Shown here one piece after another: positions 6,862 through 12,361 of a stretch of 12,361 nt of DNA; the stretch's first letter is position 1, and the number at the start of each line of letters is the position of its first letter. Source of the DNA: JBCDBH01 sp039184055 (GTDB lineage Bacteria; Acidobacteriota; Thermoanaerobaculia; Multivoradales; J023); the NCBI GenBank assembly GCA_039184055.1, contig JBCDBH010000167.1, positions 1 through 12,361 on the forward strand, read 5' to 3'. The position numbers were made by a program, and so were the translations under genes. The notes under the pieces are model-generated. The model was not told the DNA's origin, did not search any database, and saw only the letters and a list, made by a program, of their open reading frames with translations.

Positions 6862-7955
6862 AGCTTGGCGTAGAGGTCGTCACCATGCGTGGCGTAGGCC
6901 GAGAAGAGTCCCGTGTACCACTGACACAAGGCGGCACCGTCGGCGAGCGCCTCATCGACGTCCGTAGCGGTTTCGACACCGCCGACCCGCACGACATGGA
7001 ACTCATCGGTCGGTTGTTTCTCGCTCACGATCCGTGACGCGGTGCCACACAGGGTGCGAGCGTCGGCCGCCAAGACACGGCCGCTCACCCCACCGCCGAA
7101 ACGACGCGCGAAGGTGTCGTAGGCGCCACGCTCCGACGGATCGATCGTCGCGCGGTGACGATCGTAAGCGGTCGATGTATTGCCGAAGATCACCCCGTCG
7201 AAACGCAGGGTCAGCAGGAGATCGATCAGCTCGGCGACCCGTTCGGGATCGGTGTCACACGAAAACTTGACCAGCACCGGTAGGCGTCGATTGCGATGCC
7301 GAAGAAAAGACCTGCTCAGCGTCTCCAAGCGCTCGGCGAGAGCGGCGAAAGGCGTCGCCCCTTCCTCGGTGTTCGGACAGCTCTCGTTGATCTCGATGAA
7401 GTCGACACCGGCATCGTCGTAGTGACGGAGACCGTCGAGCAGACCTTCGAGTCGCTCTTGCACGGATCCGTCCGTATCCGTCCCCACGCTGACCCCGATC
7501 GGACAACCGGGCACCCGATCGACGTTGGCGAGACGCGACGCGACCGCCGCGTGCCCGTCGTTGGGCAAGCCGAGCCAATTCACCGCCGCGTGGGAGCGTG
7601 GATAGGGAAAAAACGGTCGTGGCGGACTCTGGCGATCGTTGCCACGTCGTCTCCGCGACGTGGTCGTACCGGCGAGATACGCGCCCGCGCCGTGCGCGGC
7701 ACAGAGCTCGTAGCCTCGGCCGTTCTTGAACATGCCGGCGGCATTGAAGAGCGGCGCGCGAAACTCGATGCCCCAAAGCGTTTGGGTGAGCGACGACGGC
7801 ACGTGGCGTGGCGCCGGCCTGGCGGCGACCAGCTGACGCAAGAAGCGCTCGCGACCACGGCTATACACCTCCACCGCGAGCGCGAACGGCAAACGCGTCA
7901 TGAGCGGTCGCAGTCCGTGCTCGAAGCGTGCCAAGGCTACCGGGGGAATCGTCAT
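6831..7955 (-). CDS. pyrD: Dihydroorotate dehydrogenase family protein, class-2-like scaffold with Cys motif
   Basis: This 374-residue FMN-dependent TIM-barrel enzyme should oxidise dihydroorotate to orotate in pyrimidine synthesis. Family features: N-terminal amphipathic stretch (about 7-45) like the membrane/quinone-binding part of class 2 enzymes, NAAGMFKNG (71-79), AGTTT (95-99), NWLGLPNDG (126-134), IGVSVG (153-158), NESCPNTEEG (190-199), phosphate/FMN Lys 230, GNTST (258-262), GGGVSG (287-292), GGV (325-327) and QWYTGL (345-350). The catalytic position is Cys 193, as in class 1, where class 2 normally has Ser (NxSSPN). The protein is clearly divergent, so another FMN oxidoreductase role is possible. 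GAGGAG (minus strand, 7960-7965) precedes the ATG at 4 nt. It lies 30 bp downstream of yhbY, so the two are probably one transcript. It may not be the cell's only pyrD. Confidence 0.8.
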   Translation of the reverse strand: MTIPPVALARFEHGLRPLMTRLPFALAVEVYSRGRERFLRQLVAARPAPRHVPSSLTQTLWGIEFRAPLFNAAGMFKNGRGYELCAAHGAGAYLAGTTTSRRRRGNDRQSPPRPFFPYPRSHAAVNWLGLPNDGHAAVASRLANVDRVPGCPIGVSVGTDTDGSVQERLEGLLDGLRHYDDAGVDFIEINESCPNTEEGATPFAALAERLETLSRSFLRHRNRRLPVLVKFSCDTDPERVAELIDLLLTLRFDGVIFGNTSTAYDRHRATIDPSERGAYDTFARRFGGGVSGRVLAADARTLCGTASRIVSEKQPTDEFHVVRVGGVETATDVDEALADGAALCQWYTGLFSAYATHGDDLYAKLYGSMPARNE

Positions 7956-7985
7956 CGGTCTCCTCTACTCGAGGTCGTCATGTCT

Positions 7986-8285
7986 TCACAGATCGTCGAT
8001 CTCGATCCGTCGCTTCTCGGGATCACGCGACTGTCGAAAAAGAATGGCGATATGGCCGATGATGCCGACCGTCTCGCTATGCAGCGCGGCGCCGATCTCG
8101 TCACAGGCTTCTCGTTTCTGGTCTTTGAAGTCGACGAACTTCACCTTGATGAGCTCGTGATGATCGAGCTCGGCGTCGAGCTGGGTCAAGAGAGCATCGC
8201 TCAAACCGCCATGGCCGATATGCACCGATGGCTTCAAGGCGTGCGCGAGGCCACGCAATCTCTTTCGTTGTGAACTGGTCAACAT
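7986..8285 (-). CDS. yhbY: YhbY-type CRM-domain RNA-binding ribosome assembly protein
   Basis: This 99-residue protein is a single CRM domain. It matches YhbY from its first residues: LTSSQRKRLRGLAHALKP (2-19), the RNA-binding GxxG loop as IGHGGL (23-28; most members have IGKGG or IGKNG), HELIKVK (43-49) and the closing IGHIAILFR (76-84). YhbY associates with pre-50S ribosomal particles in E. coli. I start at ATG 8285 because the family's protein begins there; the frame stays open upstream to 8414 but that stretch has no family similarity. AGGGAG lies 11 nt upstream, a long spacing, and an in-frame TTG at 8291 would sit closer to it, so the start is uncertain by two codons. It is followed 30 bp later by the pyrD-like gene. 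Confidence 0.92.
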   Translation of the reverse strand: MLTSSQRKRLRGLAHALKPSVHIGHGGLSDALLTQLDAELDHHELIKVKFVDFKDQKREACDEIGAALHSETVGIIGHIAILFRQSRDPEKRRIEIDDL

Positions 8286-8376
8286 CGTCAATCTCACTCC
8301 CTGGTGTGAACCACCTATCGTGCCTGATCGTACCTCGAAGTGGTGGCGCATGCCGCGCGCACCGTTTTCCGATCGG

Positions 8377-8406
8377 TTGACCCACTGTACGAGGGACGTA
8401 GATAAT
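8377..8406 (+). promoter_or_regulatory. Sigma-70-type promoter for the glutaredoxin gene
   Basis: TTGACC at 8377-8382 (five of six to TTGACA) and GATAAT at 8401-8406 (five of six to TATAAT) are separated by 18 bp. Transcription should begin near 8413, giving a ~25 nt leader that contains the GGAGG of the glutaredoxin gene. This argues against translation from the ATG at 8405, which overlaps the -10 box. Confidence 0.65.
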
Positions 8407-8423
8407 GCGTGCACATCATCGCC

Positions 8424-8428
8424 GGAGG
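8424..8428 (+). promoter_or_regulatory. Ribosome binding site that fixes the glutaredoxin start
   Basis: GGAGG lies 9 nt before ATG 8438. It is the strongest Shine-Dalgarno in the window and is the reason for preferring 8438 over the upstream in-frame ATG at 8405. Confidence 0.8.
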
Positions 8429-8437
8429 TTTTTCACC

Positions 8438-8935
8438 ATGCCCAAGTTTCGCGCTCGCCACCTCTTCATCGCCCTGATCGCTCTCATCATCGCCACCCCT
8501 ATCGTCGCCGACTGGCTGGTGACGCAAGGCGGTGTCGCAATCGAGACACAAGGCTCGTGGTCGATCGAAGGCGACCGAGTCGTCTTCACCCATCCTGATG
8601 GCAAAGCCGGTTCCCTGCCGCTCGCCAGCGTCGATATCGATGCCAGCCACGAGCGTACCGAGGCCAACCGTGTCGTGCTCTTCCGCACCGAGTGGTGTGG
8701 CTACTGCCAGCGCGCTGAAAAACTGCTCAACGCTCTCGACGTGCCCTATGTCGCCAAAGACATCGAGCGCGACCGGGCCGCCGGGCAAGAGTTCGCGCGT
8801 CGTTTCGGTCGCTCCGGTATTCCCGTGCTCGACATCGATGGCACCGTCATCCGTGGCTACGACGCCGAAGCGATTCGTGACGCGGTGAGTGCGCTCGAGG
8901 ACAAGAAAGAGAGCGAAGGCGAAGAGACTCGCTGA
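8438..8935 (+). CDS. Membrane-anchored glutaredoxin-domain protein
   Basis: This 165-residue protein has an N-terminal hydrophobic segment (about 8-25, after three basic residues) that should anchor it to, or carry it across, the inner membrane. A short beta-rich stretch follows (50-70), then a glutaredoxin fold (about 79-150). The active site is WCGYC (C87, C90), the cis-Pro is in SGIPVLDIDG (P129), and IRGYD (138-142) ends the domain like the glutathione-binding segment. The C-terminus is charged (DKKESEGEETR). Glutaredoxins reduce disulfides or glutathionylated proteins; the anchor suggests a membrane-proximal or periplasmic target, which cannot be identified here. It is transcribed alone, with its own promoter and a strong terminator. 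Signal peptide or permanent anchor cannot be decided by eye; there is no clear cleavage motif and no lipobox. Confidence 0.85.
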   Translation: MPKFRARHLFIALIALIIATPIVADWLVTQGGVAIETQGSWSIEGDRVVFTHPDGKAGSLPLASVDIDASHERTEANRVVLFRTEWCGYCQRAEKLLNALDVPYVAKDIERDRAAGQEFARRFGRSGIPVLDIDGTVIRGYDAEAIRDAVSALEDKKESEGEETR

Positions 8936-8964
8936 CCCTTCGACTCGATCGACCGATCGTCATG

Positions 8965-8999
8965 ACGCCGTCTCGCCCCGTCGGGCAAGACGGCGTTTT
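8965..8999 (+). terminator. Rho-independent terminator after the glutaredoxin gene
   Basis: ACGCCGTCT (8965-8973) pairs perfectly with AGACGGCGT (8988-8996). An inner GCCC/GGGC pair (8975-8978 with 8983-8986) closes a CGTC loop, and the stem runs into TTTT (8996-8999). It starts 29 bp after the glutaredoxin stop. On the minus strand the stem is not followed by a T run, so it is not an obvious terminator for the convergent adenosine deaminase gene. Confidence 0.88.
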
Positions 9000-9022
9000 G
9001 TCGTTGGGCACTCGCCGTTCGA

Positions 9023-10243
9023 CTACTCCGACCGATGCTCGTCCATGACCTTGTCGTAGTAGTCGATCACCTGGCGAACATAGCCTCGTTTTTCCCGATA
9101 CTCACCCGGGTAGAAGCTGCGTTTGAAGCCGTGAATCACGACATTGCGTAGCTCGTGAGGCGTCAAGTCGAACGCGTTGCAGGCGAGCCCGAGCTCTCGG
9201 GTCACCGAGGTGCGCGACACCAGTCGGTTGTCGGTGCAGATGGCCACCGAAAGACGATCCTTCACCATCCGCCCGAAGGGGTGATTCTCGACCTTGCCCT
9301 CGAGCTGCGGCATGGTTTGCAGGTTCGAGGTGATGCACACCTCCAACGTGATTCGCCGATCGGCGATGTACTCCGCGAGGCCTTTGACATAACCCTCAGG
9401 ATTCTCACGATTGTGGACCTGCGACGCATCATAGAGATGGGTACCGTGCCCGAGACGATCCGCGTTGAGCAGGGTCAAGGCCTGAAAGATGCTCTCGGGG
9501 CCATAGGCCTCACCGGCATGCACCGTCTTGTGCATGAAATGACGATGGACGAAGGCGTAGGCGTCGACGTGCTCGGAAGCCGGATGCCCGGCCTCGGCGC
9601 CCGCGAGATCGAACGCGACGACCGGCAAACCATGATCGTCACGAGCCGCGACCGCAGCCCGCGCAAGGGACATCGACGCGACGCCGTAGATCTCTTCTTT
9701 GGGCCACTCGTCGAGCACCTCGAAAAGCTGCTTGTAATAGGGCGAGAACTCGGGCGTGAAGAAACGGAGCGCGCTGGTGATGATGCCGTAGCGAAACGGT
9801 GGCGCGCCGTGCTCGCGAACCGCGGCAGAGGCCTCGTGCTCACGACGGGCGCGAGCCAGCCCACGATCGACCGCGGCGAGCACCTGGTTGCTATCGAATC
9901 CGGGGCGAACATGGAGCTGGGGCGCGAAGCGCACTTCGATGTAGCACACCCCTTCCTCGAGGCAGTCGCACGCCATCTCGTAGGCGACGCGTTCGAGCGA
10001 CTCGGGGTCGGTGAGCACCGCGCAGGTCAGCGCGAATCCTTGGAGGTATTCTGGAAGATCGCGATAGCTCTCTTTGAATACCAACTCGAGAAGCCCCTCG
10101 GGAGTCTCCGAGGGCAGATGAACTTTGCGCTCGCGCGCCAGCTCGATGAGCGTCTCGAGACGAAGCGAGCCATCGAGATGTAGATGAAGATCGGACTTCG
10201 GAAGGGCACGAAGGAGATCTGGAGAATAGCGGGGAGTGGTCAT
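9023..10243 (-). CDS. add: Adenosine deaminase
   Basis: This 406-residue zinc enzyme should deaminate adenosine (and deoxyadenosine) to inosine in purine salvage. Metal and catalytic residues are all present: SDLHLHLDGS (H20, H22), VHAGEAYGPESI (H242, catalytic E245), RLGHGTHL (H266) and ICTDNRLVSRTSVT (D338). The position after the zinc Asp is Asn 339 where animal and enterobacterial enzymes have a second Asp (TDDP). TDNRL is also seen in actinobacterial adenosine deaminases, so it marks a known subgroup rather than a defect. At ~406 residues it is longer than the ~340 typical of enterobacteria; extra length lies in 130-180 and near the C-terminus. I start at ATG 10243 because the promoter places transcription just before it; GTG 10249 is an alternative two codons upstream. 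No Shine-Dalgarno precedes either. It is convergent with the glutaredoxin gene. Confidence 0.92.
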   Translation of the reverse strand: MTTPRYSPDLLRALPKSDLHLHLDGSLRLETLIELARERKVHLPSETPEGLLELVFKESYRDLPEYLQGFALTCAVLTDPESLERVAYEMACDCLEEGVCYIEVRFAPQLHVRPGFDSNQVLAAVDRGLARARREHEASAAVREHGAPPFRYGIITSALRFFTPEFSPYYKQLFEVLDEWPKEEIYGVASMSLARAAVAARDDHGLPVVAFDLAGAEAGHPASEHVDAYAFVHRHFMHKTVHAGEAYGPESIFQALTLLNADRLGHGTHLYDASQVHNRENPEGYVKGLAEYIADRRITLEVCITSNLQTMPQLEGKVENHPFGRMVKDRLSVAICTDNRLVSRTSVTRELGLACNAFDLTPHELRNVVIHGFKRSFYPGEYREKRGYVRQVIDYYDKVMDEHRSE

Positions 10244-10252
10244 GGACACTTG

Positions 10253-10280
10253 TTTATAGCCGCCTCTGGATAGAAGTCAA
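10253..10280 (-). promoter_or_regulatory. Sigma-70-type promoter for adenosine deaminase, nearly leaderless
   Basis: On the minus strand TTGACT (10275-10280) and TATAAA (10253-10258), each five of six to consensus, are 16 bp apart. Transcription should start about 10246, only two or three bases before ATG 10243. With no Shine-Dalgarno there, the mRNA is predicted to be leaderless or nearly so. Confidence 0.68.
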
Positions 10281-10522
10281 GCCGAGCGGTCGAAGTCACC
10301 CGTGAGACATGCGGTCTCATGCACAATTCCTGTGCTATGCTCGCCCCGGCTCTGGCTTTCTCGACCTACGGCGCGACCCTCTTGGCATCCGCAGCCGGTC
10401 CGATTACCACTTGCCAGCTGCCATACGCCGCTACCTGACGCGGCTACGTTCTCGATCAGTCATACGAGACAACGCGTACGAGACGCGTAATCGACAAACG
10501 CGATCCGAGGGATACCCGCGAT
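10281..10522. promoter_or_regulatory. Intergenic region upstream of the E1 gene with short repeats
   Basis: No convincing gene lies here; a 62-codon frame at 10302-10490 has low-complexity composition and no ribosome binding site. A hairpin TGAGAC/GTCTCA occupies 10303-10319. Two tandem units starting ACGAGAC and ending GCGT lie at 10464-10477 and 10478-10488, placing two ACGCGT palindromes (10472, 10483) 11 bp apart, about one helical turn, as expected of an operator. I could not find a plus-strand -35/-10 pair of good quality. Confidence 0.4.
10507..10512 (+). promoter_or_regulatory. Ribosome binding site supporting the TTG start of the E1 gene
   Basis: GAGGGA lies 10 nt before TTG 10523. 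The frame is open upstream only back to the TGA at 10436-10438 and contains no ATG or GTG in that stretch, so TTG with this site is the best available start. Confidence 0.6.
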
Positions 10523-12361
10523 TTGACGAACATCGAAGCCACCACTGTATTCACGTCCACCCCGTATTCGCGCGATGAAGCGCTCGCCGACTATCGACTC
10601 GGTTGGCGCAGCCGCCATACCAGCCTGCTCGGCCGTCGCGAGGTTCTCACTGGCAAAGCCAAATTCGGCATCTTCGGCGACGGCAAGGAGCTCGCGCAGA
10701 TCGCCATGGCGCGCGCGTTCGGCGCTGGCGACATCCGCTCGGGCTACTACCGTGACCAAACGGTCATGATGGCCCTCGACCTACTCGATGTCGAAGGGTT
10801 CTTCGCCCAGCTCTACGCCGACCCGGACGTCGAGCGCGAACCGGCGTCGGCGGGTCGACAGATGAACGGCCATTTCGCCACCCGGGTCCTCGACGACCAG
10901 GGCCTGTTCATCGATCAAACCACCCGCCCTCAGTCGGCCGCCGATACCTCCCCCACCGGATCGCAAATGCCTCGACTCGTCGGGCTCGCCTACGCGTCAC
11001 GGCTCTACCGCGACCTCGACTCCTTGCGCACGTGGGCCGAGACCGCGAAATTCTCCCGCGACGGCAATGAAATCGCCTGGGGCACGATCGGCAACGCGAG
11101 CTGCGCCGAAGGCATGTTCTGGGAAGCGGTCAACGCGATCGGCGTGCTCGGCGCCCCGGCGGTGATTTCGATCTGGGACGACGAATACGGCATCTCGGTT
11201 CCGAACGAATTCCAGATCACCAAGGGTGACCTTTCGGCGGTGCTGTCGGGCTTTCAACGCGAGCCTGGTAGTGACCGCGGATTCGATATCTACCGGGTCA
11301 ACGGTTGGGACTACGAAGCGCTACGTCGCACCTACGCCGAGGTCGCCGAACGGGTACGTCGCGAGCACGTGCCGGCGATCGTCCATGTCGTCGAGCTGAC
11401 GCAGCCACAAGGCCATTCGACCTCGGGTAGCCACGAGCGCTACAAGAGTGCCGAGCGGCTCGCGTGGGAACGTGAGCACGATTGTCTCGCCAAGCTACGT
11501 GGCTGGTTGATCGACAACCAGCTCGCCGACGCCGCCGAGCTCGATGCCATCGAGCAAGAAGAAAAGAAGTCGGTTCGCGAGGCGCAACGGCGCGCCTGGG
11601 ACGCCTTCATGGCGCCGATCCTGGCCGACAAGGAGACGCTTCTCGGATTGGTCGATCAAATCGCCGAGCAGTCCGCGGCGACCGAACGAATCGCCAACGC
11701 GCGACGCGATCTCGGCCGATTGCCCAATCCGGTACGTCGCAACCTCCTCGTGACCGCTCGCGAGGTGCTCTTCGCGAGTCGTGATGAAGACATCGCGGCC
11801 CGCCAGCAGTTGATCGATTGGCAAAAGAGCATTCACGACGCGGCCCATGATCGCTACCACTCGCATCTCTACAGTGAGTCGCCGCTGTCGGCGCTACGGA
11901 TCGAAGCGGTCGATCCGACCTACGATGCCGACGCCACTGAGCTCAACGGCTTCGAGGTGCTCACCCACTGCTTCGACGCCGCGTTGGCGCGTCATCCGAA
12001 TCTGCTCGCCTTCGGTGAAGATCTCGGCAAGCTCGGTGACGTCAATCAAGGTTTCGCCGGTCTTCAGGAGAAGTACGGCGCCACCCGGGTGGCCGACGTC
12101 GGGATCCGCGAGTGCACGATTTTGGGGCAAGCGATCGGCATGGCGATGCGTGGCCTCAAGCCGATCGCCGAGGTGCAATACCTCGACTATTTGCCCTACG
12201 CCTTGCAGATCATCAGCGACGATCTGGCAACCCTGCAATACCGCACTCGAGGTGGCCAAAAGGCCCCGGTGATCATCCGGACACGCGGCCATCGCTTCGA
12301 GGGCATTTGGCACGCAGGCTCACCGATGGCCGGCATCATCAATCTGGTCCACGGTGTGCAC
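10523..12361 (+). CDS. Fused E1 alpha/beta 2-oxoacid dehydrogenase (thiamine diphosphate-dependent), 3' partial
   Basis: All 613 codons visible to the window edge are open. This is a 2-oxoacid (branched-chain or pyruvate type) dehydrogenase E1 in which the alpha and beta subunits are one chain; it should decarboxylate the oxoacid and pass the acyl group to an E2 lipoyl domain. Alpha part: FGIFGDGKELAQ (48-59), SGYYRDQT (73-80), AGRQMNGHFATR (110-121), thiamine diphosphate motif GNASCAEG (190-197) to WDDEYGISVP (218-227), and phospho-loop region GHSTSGSHERY (297-307). A helical linker spans about 310-470. Beta part: LAFGEDLGKLGDVNQGF (495-511), catalytic Glu in VGIRECTILG (E530), AEVQYLDY (549-556), RTRGHRFEGIWHAGSP (586-601). 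Family relatives in Bacteroidetes share these motifs closely. The chain probably continues ~100-200 residues. The start is TTG with GAGGGA 10 nt before. No E2 or E3 gene is visible; any would lie to the right. Confidence 0.9.
   Translation, partial: MTNIEATTVFTSTPYSRDEALADYRLGWRSRHTSLLGRREVLTGKAKFGIFGDGKELAQIAMARAFGAGDIRSGYYRDQTVMMALDLLDVEGFFAQLYADPDVEREPASAGRQMNGHFATRVLDDQGLFIDQTTRPQSAADTSPTGSQMPRLVGLAYASRLYRDLDSLRTWAETAKFSRDGNEIAWGTIGNASCAEGMFWEAVNAIGVLGAPAVISIWDDEYGISVPNEFQITKGDLSAVLSGFQREPGSDRGFDIYRVNGWDYEALRRTYAEVAERVRREHVPAIVHVVELTQPQGHSTSGSHERYKSAERLAWEREHDCLAKLRGWLIDNQLADAAELDAIEQEEKKSVREAQRRAWDAFMAPILADKETLLGLVDQIAEQSAATERIANARRDLGRLPNPVRRNLLVTAREVLFASRDEDIAARQQLIDWQKSIHDAAHDRYHSHLYSESPLSALRIEAVDPTYDADATELNGFEVLTHCFDAALARHPNLLAFGEDLGKLGDVNQGFAGLQEKYGATRVADVGIRECTILGQAIGMAMRGLKPIAEVQYLDYLPYALQIISDDLATLQYRTRGGQKAPVIIRTRGHRFEGIWHAGSPMAGIINLVHGVH

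Noticed and set aside
7296..8273. Long open frame (325 codons) on the plus strand opposite pyrD and yhbY
   Set aside because: It spans two recognised genes and their 30 bp gap on the other strand; high GC readily leaves such frames open.
8405..8437. Earlier ATG for the glutaredoxin gene
   Set aside because: It overlaps the -10 box of the promoter and would add an Arg/His-rich leader before a normal signal segment; GGAGG fits ATG 8438.
8965..8999. Bidirectional terminator serving adenosine deaminase as well
   Set aside because: On the minus strand the stem is followed by mixed sequence with no T run.
9155..10183. Long open frame (342 codons) on the plus strand opposite adenosine deaminase
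   Set aside because: It is an antisense shadow of a well-supported gene; composition is Arg/Gly-rich and no family pattern or ribosome binding site is seen.
10302..10490. Possible small gene of 62 codons in the gap before E1
   Set aside because: No ribosome binding site, Pro/Arg/Ser-rich non-protein-like composition, and it covers the probable regulatory repeats.
1..12361. CRISPR arrays, tRNA or rRNA genes, insertion sequences, prophage or toxin-antitoxin genes
   Set aside because: I looked for regularly spaced repeats, cloverleaf-like segments, transposase motifs and small paired genes and found none that hold up.

Overview
The window is a 12.4 kb piece of a densely coded, high-GC (low 60s percent, estimated from sampled lines) bacterial chromosome. 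It reads as ordinary core and housekeeping genes. I see no phage, transposon, CRISPR, rRNA or tRNA signal. A lipoprotein signal peptide and a large periplasm-facing sensor kinase-like phosphatase suggest a Gram-negative type of cell. The E1 gene at the right end belongs to a fused alpha/beta type best known from Bacteroidetes, but base composition and codon use do not look like that phylum. I cannot name the phylum; Myxococcota, Bradymonadota or Acidobacteriota-like lineages are plausible guesses only. The hexamer CGATCG is conspicuously common throughout.

Left region, plus strand (1-1819): the PHP end of a PolX-type DNA polymerase/exonuclease, cut by the window edge, overlaps a RarD-type transporter by 4 bp. 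The first 44 bases are a near-perfect inverted copy of bases 132-175, do not fit the PolX family, and look like a fold-back join. Next, minus strand (5375 down to 1810): a membrane-bound HAMP-SpoIIE (PP2C-type) phosphatase is followed 32 bp later by a lipoprotein of the sulfatase/alkaline phosphatase superfamily with a Thr at the nucleophile position. The pair is probably one transcript, and it converges on rarD with a 10 bp overlap.

Middle region: a 65 bp divergent gap (5376-5440) separates the phosphatase from a plus-strand pair, an RsmF/NOP2/Sun-type RNA cytosine-C5 methyltransferase and a separate small protein matching the PUA-like tail that RsmF normally carries (4 bp overlap). These converge, with a 31 bp overlap, on a minus-strand pair, yhbY then a divergent dihydroorotate dehydrogenase.

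Right region: a membrane-anchored glutaredoxin gene (plus) has a recognisable promoter, a strong ribosome binding site and a clear Rho-independent terminator. Adenosine deaminase (minus) has a near-consensus promoter so close to its start codon that the mRNA should be almost leaderless. A 240 bp gap with short repeats leads into a large plus-strand fused E1 alpha/beta 2-oxoacid dehydrogenase that starts at TTG and runs off the right edge.

There is no clear undescribed multi-gene system. The points most worth following are the fold-back at the left edge, the split RsmF, the Thr-nucleophile lipoprotein next to a sensor phosphatase, the Cys-type catalytic motif in a class-2-like PyrD, and the CGATCG abundance.
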